Source of the DNA: Shimia isoporae
GTDB lineage: Bacteria; Pseudomonadota; Alphaproteobacteria; Rhodobacterales; Rhodobacteraceae
Assembly (NCBI RefSeq): GCF_004346865.1
Contig: NZ_SMGR01000001.1
Location: forward strand, 372,001-436,000
Length of the DNA: 64,000 nucleotides
Direction: 5' to 3'
A program made the translations under genes and the position numbers. The stretch's first letter is position 1. Each line of letters opens with the position of its first letter. A model generated the notes under the pieces. The model was not told where the DNA came from, searched no databases, and saw only the letters and a program-made list of their open reading frames with translations. This document shows positions 9,388-17,214 of the stretch, piece after piece.

Positions 9388-10161
9388 ATGAAATCACGTG
9401 TGACAACGCGGGCTCGGCAGGCGGAAATTCTGAAGCTGCTCAAGCGTGATGGCCGTGCCATTGTCGATGATTTGGCGGAACTGTTGGAAACCACGCCGCA
9501 AACGATCCGAAAAGATCTGAATAGTCTTGCGAAGGACAACCAGATAATCCGCTTTCATGGCGGGGCGACTCTTGCCGCCGGGACGGAGTATGCCGGCTTT
9601 GATGTCCGTAGAGAAATCATGCGCGAGGAGAAGGATATCGTGGGGGCTGCAGTCGCCGCGGAGATTCCTAACCACTCCAACGTGATACTCAATGGGGGAA
9701 CCACGACGTTGGCGGTTGCGCGGCATCTGGCACATCACGTTGGTCTAAAAGTTGTCGTGGATTCTGTGAATGTTGCCAATGAGTTGAGGAACTGTGTCGG
9801 AGTCCAGGTCATCGTACCTAGCGGTATTGTCCGGCACGCAGATGGCGCGATTCTCGGAGCGTCCACGGTTGACTTTATTCGTAAGTTTCGCGCTGACGTG
9901 GCCGTTGTTGGCGCGGCGGGCGTCGGTACAGATGGTGCGTTGGTGGACTACGATCTAGAAGAAAGCGCCGTGAGCGAAGCAATTATCTCCAGCGGTCGGA
10001 ACGTGGTGCTGGCGGTAGACAGCAGCAAGTTCGGCAAGCTCGCGCCTGTGTCATTTGGGACTGTTGCCGACATTGGTACTATGGTCACTGATAGCCACTT
10101 TGATCCTGAGATGAAGGTTTTGGCCGAGCAGCATGACGTTCGGTTTGTGGTCGGAAGTTAA
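9388..10161 (+). CDS. DeoR-family transcriptional regulator
   Basis: 257 residues. An N-terminal winged helix (RQAEILKLLKRDGRAIVDDLAELLETTPQTIRKDLNSLAKDNQIIRFHGGA) is followed by the DeoR C-terminal sensor domain with ILNGGTTTLAVARHL and AVDSSKFG motifs that bind sugar phosphates. AGGAGGGGG precedes the start. It stands immediately upstream of the TRAP and sulfoglycolysis genes on the same strand, and the E. coli sulfoglycolysis genes are also controlled by a DeoR-family repressor (CsqR/YihW), so control of this operon is likely. Candidate operator half-sites flank it (9319-9353 and 10183-10215). Confidence 0.9.
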   Translation: MKSRVTTRARQAEILKLLKRDGRAIVDDLAELLETTPQTIRKDLNSLAKDNQIIRFHGGATLAAGTEYAGFDVRREIMREEKDIVGAAVAAEIPNHSNVILNGGTTTLAVARHLAHHVGLKVVVDSVNVANELRNCVGVQVIVPSGIVRHADGAILGASTVDFIRKFRADVAVVGAAGVGTDGALVDYDLEESAVSEAIISSGRNVVLAVDSSKFGKLAPVSFGTVADIGTMVTDSHFDPEMKVLAEQHDVRFVVGS

Positions 10162-10182
10162 CTTTCGAGTCTTGACGAATAT

Positions 10183-10215
10183 GTTCGTTTTGTAGACTAA
10201 TCGAAAAAAACGAAC
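10183..10215. promoter_or_regulatory. Inverted repeat, candidate DeoR-family operator over the TRAP/sulfoglycolysis promoter
   Basis: GTTCGTTTT (10183-10191) and AAAACGAAC (10207-10215) form a perfect 9-base inverted repeat with a 15-base spacer. TTCGTTT-like half-sites are common for DeoR/GlpR regulators. A possible -35 element TTGACG (10172-10177) lies just upstream, so the repeat would cover the -10 region. The first TRAP gene starts 55 bases downstream. Confidence 0.6.
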
Positions 10216-10270
10216 TTGAAATCACGCGACGACGTGATTCCGACGCGACTTTTGGGAGGATGTTTCGTCG

Positions 10271-10855
10271 ATGCTCTTCATTCTGCGCCCACTTGCTTGG
10301 GTAAATACTGTCATTTTGCGCTTAGGGCGCCACATCTCGGTGGTGGCCTTGGCCTTGATGGTGGTGGTGATCCTGACGCAGGTGTTCTTCCGCTATGTAC
10401 TCAACAATGCTTTGGCATGGCCTGATGAGGCGGCGCGGTTTCTGATGTTGTGGATGGTCGGCCTGATGGCTCCCTCTGCAATGCGCTGGAGCGGCTTTGT
10501 CGCAATCGACACTCTACCGAGCGCTTTACCGCGGGCTCCAGCTCTGGTGTTGACGCTCGTGCTGCTTTGCATGTCTCTCGGCGTGCTGGTTTTGGCTGTT
10601 CAGCACGGCTATGCCCACACCTTCGGCTTCGGCGGTAAGTTCGATAGTTCTTCTCTGCGCGTGCCATTGGAGTGGGTCGGTATGGAAGGCTTCAAAGTGA
10701 AGCTCAAGTACATGTACGGCTCGCTTTTGACCTGTGTGGTTTTGCTGATTTCCGTCACCGTCGAGTTGGTTTTGCGCACTCTGCTCGAACTGTTTGACCC
10801 TGATGCGGAGCAACCCAGCAAAGACGAACTTGAAGCCATCATGGGGGCGGATTGA
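10271..10855 (+). CDS. TRAP transporter small permease (DctQ)
   Basis: 194 residues, four predicted membrane helices. The core motif FFRYVLNNALAWPDEAARFLMLWMVGL is diagnostic of DctQ/YiaM proteins. GGGAGGA lies 10 bases upstream of the ATG. Its stop overlaps the start of the large permease (TGATG). With DctM and DctP it forms a sodium-driven, binding-protein-dependent importer, usually for organic acids. Its place at the head of the sulfoglycolysis genes suggests an anionic sugar or sulfonate as cargo. That is inference. Confidence 0.9.
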   Translation: MLFILRPLAWVNTVILRLGRHISVVALALMVVVILTQVFFRYVLNNALAWPDEAARFLMLWMVGLMAPSAMRWSGFVAIDTLPSALPRAPALVLTLVLLCMSLGVLVLAVQHGYAHTFGFGGKFDSSSLRVPLEWVGMEGFKVKLKYMYGSLLTCVVLLISVTVELVLRTLLELFDPDAEQPSKDELEAIMGAD

Positions 10856-12351
10856 TGCTGTCTTTCTTTTTACCGCTTTTCCTGGTTTTCCTGATCATCG
10901 GTCTGCCTGTCTTTTTTGCCCTGCTCTTGTCACCGGGCCTATTGCTTTGGATGAACGGGCAAGAGCGGGATATCGCGCTGTTGTACCGGAATGTCTACAA
11001 TGGCATGGACAGCTTTCCGCTGATGGCTCTGCCCTTCTTTGTGCTGGCGGGCGAATTGATGAACCGCGGCGGAATCACAACCCGGCTCGTAGAGTTTTCG
11101 CAAGCCTTGATGGGGCATCTGCGCGGCGGGCTTGCCCACGTGAATATTCTTTCATCAATTCTCTTCGCGGGGCTTTCCGGGTCTGCGGTCGCCGACACCT
11201 CGGCTTTGGGCTCCACGCTCATTCCGGCGATGGAAAAGAATGGGTACACGCGAAAATTTGCGGCAGCGATCACAGCTGCGAGTTCTGTCATTGGGCCGAT
11301 CATTCCGCCGTCGGGCATCATGATTATCTACGCCTACGTCATGGGCGAAAGCGTGGCCGCATTATTTCTGGCTGGCATTGTGCCGGGCGTTTTGGTCGGG
11401 GTCGGGCTAATGGTAATGGTGCGGTTGCTCGCGGACAAATATGACCTGCCAAAGGCGGAGCGTATCGTCACGGCTGGACAAACAATCTCTCCAATTGAGG
11501 CGGGGGTAAGTTTTGTTCTGCTACGCATCAACTTCGCAGGGCTGCTCATGGGGTTGTTCGCCGGAATCGCGGTAATCCTTAGGTCGAGTGGCGTCGAGAT
11601 ATCTGTACATAACGGTTTGGTCTTCCTGATCTTCCTGCCTGTGGCCCATCTTATTCTTCTGCGCGTGCGAAAAACGGTCAGCGCGGATTTCCGTATTATC
11701 TGCAAGAAAGCGGTTGTACCTCTCCAGACGCCCATCATCATTCTTGGCGGCATTCTAGTTGGTGTGTTTACGCCAACCGAGGCCTCGGCTGTCGCCGTAG
11801 CCTATGCATTGCTTGTGGGTTTCTTCATTCTGCGACTTTTGAAGGTTAAGGACCTGCCTGGCATTCTGATGCGAGCCGCGCTGTCTTCCTCGACCGTACT
11901 TCTTCTCGTGGGCGCGGCTGTGGCATTTAAAACCGTTGTCAGCCTCAGTCATGCTCCGGAAACGATGGCGGGCTTTATCCTGAGCCTTTCCGAAAACCCG
12001 TTGATCCTGCTCTTCCTGATCAATGTTCTCCTGTTTGCGGTGGGCATGTTCCTGGATGCAGGGCCCGCCATCATTATTTTGGGCCCAATTTTGGGCCCGA
12101 TCTTTGTCGATCTGGGTGTGCACCCCGTGCACTTCGCCATTATCATGAGCGTTAACCTGACCGTGGGCTTGGCAACGCCCCCCATGGGATTGGTGCTTTT
12201 CGTGGCGAGTTCGGTTTCCGGCGAGAAAGTCGAGACCATTGCAAAGGCAATATTGCCATTCTTGTTGGTGGAAGTCCTCGTGATCTTCCTCATCACTTAT
12301 GTGCCTGCCATATCCATGACCATACCAAGACTAACTGGATTTGTGCAGTAA
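10855..12351 (+). CDS. TRAP transporter large permease (DctM)
   Basis: 498 residues, about 12 membrane segments. Features of the DctM family include LSGSAVADTSALGSTLIPAMEKNGY, ASSVIGPIIPPSGIMIIYAY and VGLATPPMGLVLFVASSVSG. The start is taken as the ATG at 10855, overlapping the DctQ stop; the codon just before it is TTG and is unlikely to be used. It forms the transport channel partner of the two neighbouring subunits. Confidence 0.92.
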   Translation: MLSFFLPLFLVFLIIGLPVFFALLLSPGLLLWMNGQERDIALLYRNVYNGMDSFPLMALPFFVLAGELMNRGGITTRLVEFSQALMGHLRGGLAHVNILSSILFAGLSGSAVADTSALGSTLIPAMEKNGYTRKFAAAITAASSVIGPIIPPSGIMIIYAYVMGESVAALFLAGIVPGVLVGVGLMVMVRLLADKYDLPKAERIVTAGQTISPIEAGVSFVLLRINFAGLLMGLFAGIAVILRSSGVEISVHNGLVFLIFLPVAHLILLRVRKTVSADFRIICKKAVVPLQTPIIILGGILVGVFTPTEASAVAVAYALLVGFFILRLLKVKDLPGILMRAALSSSTVLLLVGAAVAFKTVVSLSHAPETMAGFILSLSENPLILLFLINVLLFAVGMFLDAGPAIIILGPILGPIFVDLGVHPVHFAIIMSVNLTVGLATPPMGLVLFVASSVSGEKVETIAKAILPFLLVEVLVIFLITYVPAISMTIPRLTGFVQ

Positions 12352-12384
12352 CATCAAACGCTTGAACTAATCAGGGAGGAAAAT

Positions 12385-13443
12385 ATGTTCAGCAAAACCT
12401 TTAAGGCAGTGGCGACTGCGGCGCTTATGGCGACCACGGCTGTTGCAGCGCAGGCGGCGGATTTCACCATCCGTGCAACTGCCAATTCTAATGAAAACGA
12501 CGAGGACTATGACGGCCTTGTCGTATTCAAGAACTTCGTCGAAAGCGCGTCGAACGGCGCAATTGCAGTCGAACTGTTCATTGGCACGCAGCTGTGTGCG
12601 AAAGGCGCGGAGTGTCTACAGGGCGTGGCTGACGGCACCATCGATGTCTACATCTCCACTTCCGGCGGTGCGTCGGGTATTTTCCCATATGTTCAGGTGC
12701 TTGATCTGCCATATCTGATGGCGAATGACCGCATCGCGGAGCAAGTTCTGGCAGGCGACTTCACACGCAAGATGCGTGAAATGGCACTCGCGGATTCCGG
12801 CGATGCCATCCGTCTGATGACTATCGGCAATACCGGTGGCTGGCGCAACTTTGCCAACACGAAGCGTCGTGTTGCGTCTCCGTCCGATATGGAAGGCCTA
12901 AAGATCCGCACAGTGGTAGCCGACCTGCCGCAAGAGCTGGTGCGCGCCCTAGGTGCGTCTCCGACCCCGATCCCGTGGCCGGAATTGTTCACTTCCTTCC
13001 AGACCGGTGTTGTTGAGGGCTCCAAGAACGGCATCACCGACATCATGGGCATGAAGTTCCCTGATGCCGGTCTGCAATATGTCACGCTGGATGGCCACGC
13101 CTACATGGGTGCGCTGTGGTGGATGAACAATGCAAAGTTCATGTCCATGCCAGAAGACATGCGTCGTGTGGTTGTTGACGGCTTCTCGGCTCTGCAGCAG
13201 GCAACCTTTGCCTCGCCGAAGCGCAAGTCTATCAAGGCCTATGAAGATTTCGTTGCAGGCGGCGGTGATCTCTATGTTCCCACACCGGACGAAAAGGCTG
13301 CTTTCAAGGAAGCCGCGGCACCTGTCTATGACTGGTTCAAAACCAATGTGAAGGGTGGCGAAGAAATCTTTGACGCGCTGACTTCAGCCGTTGCTGAAGC
13401 TGAAGCCGACATTGAAGCCGGTATGGCAAAAGACTTGAACTAA
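12385..13443 (+). CDS. TRAP transporter substrate-binding protein (DctP)
   Basis: 352 residues with a signal peptide (MFSKTFKAVATAALMATTAVAAQA, cleavage before ADF). GGGAGGA precedes the start. The fold markers are the DctP family ones: LQGVADGTIDVYISTSGGASGIFPYVQVLDLPYL, NTGGWRNFANTKRRVASPSDMEGLKIRT and PWPELFTSFQTGVVEGSKNG. The arginine in GLKIRT is the usual carboxylate (or here possibly sulfonate) ligand. Last gene of the qmp set; a stem-loop follows at 13471-13491. Cargo is likely sulfoquinovose or a derivative, by context only. Confidence 0.9.
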   Translation: MFSKTFKAVATAALMATTAVAAQAADFTIRATANSNENDEDYDGLVVFKNFVESASNGAIAVELFIGTQLCAKGAECLQGVADGTIDVYISTSGGASGIFPYVQVLDLPYLMANDRIAEQVLAGDFTRKMREMALADSGDAIRLMTIGNTGGWRNFANTKRRVASPSDMEGLKIRTVVADLPQELVRALGASPTPIPWPELFTSFQTGVVEGSKNGITDIMGMKFPDAGLQYVTLDGHAYMGALWWMNNAKFMSMPEDMRRVVVDGFSALQQATFASPKRKSIKAYEDFVAGGGDLYVPTPDEKAAFKEAAAPVYDWFKTNVKGGEEIFDALTSAVAEAEADIEAGMAKDLN

Positions 13444-13470
13444 GTCTTTTTTCCTAGCGTTGAAATTGGT

Positions 13471-13491
13471 GGTGGGCCGTAGCGGCCCACC
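13471..13491. terminator. Stem-loop between convergent genes, possible bidirectional terminator
   Basis: GGTGGGCCG (13471-13479) pairs perfectly with CGGCCCACC (13483-13491) around a three-base loop. No T run follows on either strand, so it is not a canonical intrinsic terminator. It lies between the convergent dctP and Sel1-repeat genes and may end both transcripts or only protect mRNA ends. Confidence 0.4.
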
Positions 13492-13500
13492 CCGCGAAAA

Positions 13501-13974
13501 TCACCGGAATGGATAAAGCCAAGTCCGGTAGTCATCCACAAGAATATGGGCTTTTTCGATTTGCTCGTCCGTCATCTTTTTCACCACTTCCTCAAGGGAA
13601 ATGGCCGCATCAGGATCGCCTCCGATCGCGGAAAGCGTGTACCACATGTAGGCACGTATGAGATCGGGTGCGGGCATGCCACGGCCGACTTCATAGTACC
13701 ACCCGATGCCGCTTTGAGCGCCGGCATGGCCTTTGAGAGAGGCTCTCAGGTACCACTCAAAAGCGCGGATGTCGTCGCGTTCAACGCCCAACCCGAGGGC
13801 GTACATCACGCCAATCAGTTCTTCGGCCTCTGCGTTGCCACTATTTGCGGCCGGAAGGAGCTCGGCCATCGCTTCTTCAAAACGCTTGGCATCCATCAGA
13901 TCACGTCCGGTTTCGATCTCTGCAAAAACCGGACTGGCAGACGCCAAAAATGCAACAAAAACAAAGCGTTTCAT
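13501..13974 (-). CDS. Sel1-repeat periplasmic protein
   Basis: 157 residues starting at the ATG at 13974 with a signal peptide (MKRFVFVAFLASASPVFA). Sel1-like repeats follow: AELLPAANSGNAEAEELIGVM and YLRASLKGHAGAQSGIGWYY, then AYMWYTLSAIGGDPDA. Such alpha-helical solenoids mediate protein contacts; no enzymatic role is evident. It is the only minus-strand gene inside this block and starts 12 bases from the probable start of the MauG-like gene on the other strand. The upstream in-frame extension to 14169 is rejected because it only reads the MauG gene backwards. Confidence 0.75.
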   Translation of the reverse strand: MKRFVFVAFLASASPVFAEIETGRDLMDAKRFEEAMAELLPAANSGNAEAEELIGVMYALGLGVERDDIRAFEWYLRASLKGHAGAQSGIGWYYEVGRGMPAPDLIRAYMWYTLSAIGGDPDAAISLEEVVKKMTDEQIEKAHILVDDYRTWLYPFR

Positions 13975-13986
13975 ATTTCTTCCCTT

Positions 13987-15294
13987 GTGGTAGTTCTGAG
14001 CGCACTCGCGTGGGCGCCCGCGTATGGGAACCCGCTTCCGAAGCCGTTGCAAGAGGCAGATTTTCCCGCAGTCGATCCGGCGAAAGCGAAGTTGGGGCAG
14101 TTGTTGTTTTTTGATCCGATCTTGTCGGGAAACCAAAACATCGCGTGCGCGACTTGCCATCATCCGCAACTGGGCTCCGGTGATGGACTGAGCCTTGGCA
14201 TCGGAGAGGGCGGCGAAGGCCTCGGCAAAGAACGAACCCCCGGAGAGGGAGATTCAAAGATCGCAAAGCGCATTCCCCGCAACGCGCCCGCGCTTTGGAA
14301 CCTTGGCGCTAAAGAGATCAATATTTTGTTCCACGACGGGCGGCTCTCACTGTCGGACATTTATGAAAATGGGTTCGACAGTCCCGCGCAAGAGTGGTTG
14401 CCTGAGGGACTTGATTCAATTCTTGCCGCGCAGGCGCTGTTTCCGATGACAGCCGAATTTGAGATGGCAGGGAACCCAAAAGAAAATCAGATTGCGGGTG
14501 CTGTGTATGACCGTATCGACAACGTGTGGCCAATTGTGGCCAAGCGGGTGCGTGTGATCCCAGAGTATTCTGAAATGTTCATCGCCGCATTCGACGATGT
14601 CGATCAAGCCCTGGATATCAACATCACTCACGTTGTGAACGCGATAGCTGCGTTTGAAACGCATGAGTTTACGAGTTTTGACAGCCCATATGACGCCTTT
14701 CTGAACGGAGATTCGGCGGCATTGGATGCGGACCAGCAGGCCGGTCTTGACTTGTTTTTTGGAAAGGCGAAGTGCGGTTCTTGCCATTCCGGAAAGCTGT
14801 TGAGTGATCAGAAATTTCATGCGTTGATGTTGCCGCATTTCGGACCCGGAAAAACTCGGCAATGGGACCCAGTTGTACGGGATGTCGGACGCATGGGTGC
14901 GAGCGACCGACTTGAGGACGCCTACCGGTTCCGGACCCCAATGTTGCGTAACGTGGCCATGACTGCGCCCTATGGGCATAATGGTGCTTACGCCGATCTG
15001 GAAAGTATGGTGCGCCATCACCTGAATCCGCGCGAGGCCTTCGAGGCGTGGGAGACCAGCAACGCGGTTCTTCCAGCGGTTCCCTGGTTGGCGAAAGCAG
15101 ATTTCCTCGCATTTCAGGACAGCCGCGAGCGATCACGTCTGGCATCCCGTGCCGACATTGATCCCGTAGAACTGTCGGATGCGGAGGTTGCGCAGTTGAT
15201 AGCGTTTTTGAATGCGCTGACGGGAACGGAGTCGATCAAAGGGCGTCTTGGTATCCCAGATCGAGTGCCTAGCGGGCTGGAGGTGCCGAAATGA
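13987..15294 (+). CDS. Di-haem c-type peroxidase, MauG/CcpA family
   Basis: About 435 residues with two CxxCH sites (CATCH near the N-terminus and CGSCH in the middle), LLFFDPILSGNQNIACATCHHP, RNAPALWNLG, FRTPMLRNVAMTAPYGHNGAY: the di-haem peroxidase/MauG family, acting in the periplasm. The start is uncertain: no ATG fits, and I chose GTG at 13987, which gives a short signal sequence (VVVLSALAWAPAYG). No clear ribosome site precedes it. The 3' end overlaps the kinase by four bases (ATGA), so it is transcribed with the sulfoglycolysis enzymes, where no role for it is known to me. It may be cofactor maturation or peroxide defence. Confidence 0.82.
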   Translation: MVVLSALAWAPAYGNPLPKPLQEADFPAVDPAKAKLGQLLFFDPILSGNQNIACATCHHPQLGSGDGLSLGIGEGGEGLGKERTPGEGDSKIAKRIPRNAPALWNLGAKEINILFHDGRLSLSDIYENGFDSPAQEWLPEGLDSILAAQALFPMTAEFEMAGNPKENQIAGAVYDRIDNVWPIVAKRVRVIPEYSEMFIAAFDDVDQALDINITHVVNAIAAFETHEFTSFDSPYDAFLNGDSAALDADQQAGLDLFFGKAKCGSCHSGKLLSDQKFHALMLPHFGPGKTRQWDPVVRDVGRMGASDRLEDAYRFRTPMLRNVAMTAPYGHNGAYADLESMVRHHLNPREAFEAWETSNAVLPAVPWLAKADFLAFQDSRERSRLASRADIDPVELSDAEVAQLIAFLNALTGTESIKGRLGIPDRVPSGLEVPK

Positions 15295-16178
15295 GCAAGG
15301 TTTTGTGCGTCGGCGCGGCCGTCGTGGATTTTGTATTTCATTTGGAAACGCTGCCCAGATTGCCGGAAAAGTATGGCACCGACGAAGCCGACATAGTCGG
15401 TGGTGGATGTGCGGCAAATGCAGCCGTTGCCATAGCACGTTTGGGCGGAGAAGCGTTTCTTGGTGCACGTCTCGGCGATGATAGCATTGGTGATCTGATC
15501 CTTGCCGATTTGGAGCGGGAAGGCGTTGACGTGACTAATGTGACACGTACTAAAGGCGCGAAGAGCTCTTATTCATCCGTGCTTCTGGATGCCCAAGGCG
15601 AACGTCAAATTGTAAACTTCCGTGGTGCCGGTTTGGTTTTGGCAACAGACTGGTTCCAGAATCTCGAGGAAATTGGCGCGGTGTTAACGGACACCCGACG
15701 GGTGGATGCTGCTATGGACGCGCTGCAACTGGCGGCAGGCCGAGGCATTCCCGGCGTGCTCGATGGAGAGGCGCCGATAGACCCTGTTTTGATGAGCGCG
15801 GCGAGCCACGTTGCTTTGTCGATGCAGGGGCTGCGTGATCTCAATCCAAATGCGGATATCGAAGATGCCCTCTTGGCCATATCCAAGGTCCATGATTGCT
15901 GGGCATGTGTTACCGACGGCGCAGACGGCGTTTGGTTTACGGATGGTGACGCGGTTCGTCATGTTCCCGCGTTCAATATTTCCCCGGTAGACACACTGGG
16001 AGCCGGAGATGTCTGGCACGGAATTTTCGCACTGATGCTTGCCGAAGGCATGGGTGAGGAAGAGGCAATTCGCTACGCCAACGGCGCGGCTGCACTGAAA
16101 TGTATGACAAAAGGCGGGCGGGCCGGAGCACCGAGCCGCGCTGCGCTTGAGGACTTCCTGAAGGAGAAGACGCAATGA
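15291..16178 (+). CDS. PfkB-family sugar kinase, probable 6-deoxy-6-sulfofructose kinase
   Basis: 295 residues. Ribokinase/PfkB signatures: GGGCAANAAVAIARLGG near residue 37 and DTLGAGDVWHG near 234, with the catalytic base Asp240. In E. coli sulfoglycolysis a PfkB-family enzyme (YihV) phosphorylates 6-deoxy-6-sulfofructose at C1. This gene overlaps the aldolase that would use the product (ATGA). The assignment depends on the neighbours (isomerase, LacD/YihT-type aldolase, sulfolactate and sulfopyruvate enzymes); from sequence alone it could also be a fructose or ketose-phosphate kinase. Confidence 0.72.
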   Translation: MSKVLCVGAAVVDFVFHLETLPRLPEKYGTDEADIVGGGCAANAAVAIARLGGEAFLGARLGDDSIGDLILADLEREGVDVTNVTRTKGAKSSYSSVLLDAQGERQIVNFRGAGLVLATDWFQNLEEIGAVLTDTRRVDAAMDALQLAAGRGIPGVLDGEAPIDPVLMSAASHVALSMQGLRDLNPNADIEDALLAISKVHDCWACVTDGADGVWFTDGDAVRHVPAFNISPVDTLGAGDVWHGIFALMLAEGMGEEEAIRYANGAAALKCMTKGGRAGAPSRAALEDFLKEKTQ

Positions 16179-17203
16179 TCACTCTCACCCCCGGTAAGCT
16201 GAGCGGCATGCGCCGCATGGCGGATGAGAACGGCATTTACAAGATGACTGCCGTGGACCAGCGCCCACCGATCAAAGGCCCGATTGCAAAGCACCTAGGC
16301 GTTGAACAGGCGCCTTGGGAACAGGTGGCAAAGTTCAAAGGTATGTTGGTTGAAACGCTTCAGGGGCACTCCACGGCAATGCTTTTGGATCCCCATTATG
16401 CAATCCCGTACTCTTTCGACACCTTGATCCCGCATAAGGGGCTCGTTGTCACGCTGGAAGACAGTCTGTTTACCGAGACCCCTAGTGGTCGCCTCTCGTC
16501 GAGCATCGACAACTGGTCGGTGGGCAAGATCAAGCGAATGGGCGGCGATGCCGTCAAGGTGTTGGCATGGTATCGTCCGGACGCTTCCGATGAAGTCAAC
16601 CAGGCGCAGAAAGACTATGTGAAGCAGATTGGTGACGATTGCGCGAAATACGACATTCCTTTTCTTTTTGAATTGCTGGTGTACCCGCTGGCTGCGGATG
16701 CTCATCAAACCAAAGAATACGTGGAAATGAAGGGCAAGAAGGCGGATGACGTGCTGGCCTCTGTGGAGGAGTTTGCCAAGCCGGAATACGGCGTTGACGT
16801 ATTCAAGCTGGAAAGCCCGGTAAATGCAGCGGATGCAGACGGGAGCGCCGATGTGCAGGCTGTTTTTGACGAAATGGGCCGACTTGCAGGTCGCCCTTGG
16901 GTGATGTTGTCGGCCGGCGCGGGTAAAGCGGAGTTCCGTAATGTTCTAGATCACGCGTTCAAAGCGGGTGCATCGGGTTTTCTGGCCGGCCGTGCAATCT
17001 GGCTCGATGCGTTCAACGCCTATCCTGATTGGGATGCCATCCGTGCTGGCCTTGAAGGTGATGCGGTAGATTATATGAAGGACATCTCAGCTCTGGCCGA
17101 CGCCAAAGCCGCCAACTGGGCAAAACACGCCTGCTATGGCGAAGGTGGTGCGCGGTTGCGGGCTGAAGATGCGTCCTTCCGTGCGGAATACGCAGACATC
17201 TAA
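16175..17203 (+). CDS. Class I aldolase of the LacD/YihT family, probable sulfofructose-1-phosphate aldolase
   Basis: 342 residues. MTAVDQRPPIK near the start, LLDPHYAIP and GVDVFKLESPVN (Lys211, the expected Schiff-base lysine) place it with tagatose-1,6-bisphosphate aldolases and the E. coli sulfofructose-phosphate aldolase YihT. The predicted reaction splits sulfofructose 1-phosphate into dihydroxyacetone phosphate and 3-sulfolactaldehyde. It overlaps the kinase and is 11 bases before the isomerase. The sulfolactaldehyde dehydrogenase, SlcC and ComDE genes downstream are what favour the sulfonate substrate over tagatose bisphosphate. Confidence 0.75.
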   Translation: MITLTPGKLSGMRRMADENGIYKMTAVDQRPPIKGPIAKHLGVEQAPWEQVAKFKGMLVETLQGHSTAMLLDPHYAIPYSFDTLIPHKGLVVTLEDSLFTETPSGRLSSSIDNWSVGKIKRMGGDAVKVLAWYRPDASDEVNQAQKDYVKQIGDDCAKYDIPFLFELLVYPLAADAHQTKEYVEMKGKKADDVLASVEEFAKPEYGVDVFKLESPVNAADADGSADVQAVFDEMGRLAGRPWVMLSAGAGKAEFRNVLDHAFKAGASGFLAGRAIWLDAFNAYPDWDAIRAGLEGDAVDYMKDISALADAKAANWAKHACYGEGGARLRAEDASFRAEYADI

Positions 17204-17214
17204 GGACAAAATCG

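Noticed and set aside
13546..13986. Upstream extension of the MauG-like reading frame
   Set aside because: These codons are the reverse of the Sel1-repeat gene; no signal peptide or haem-protein similarity appears until after 13987.
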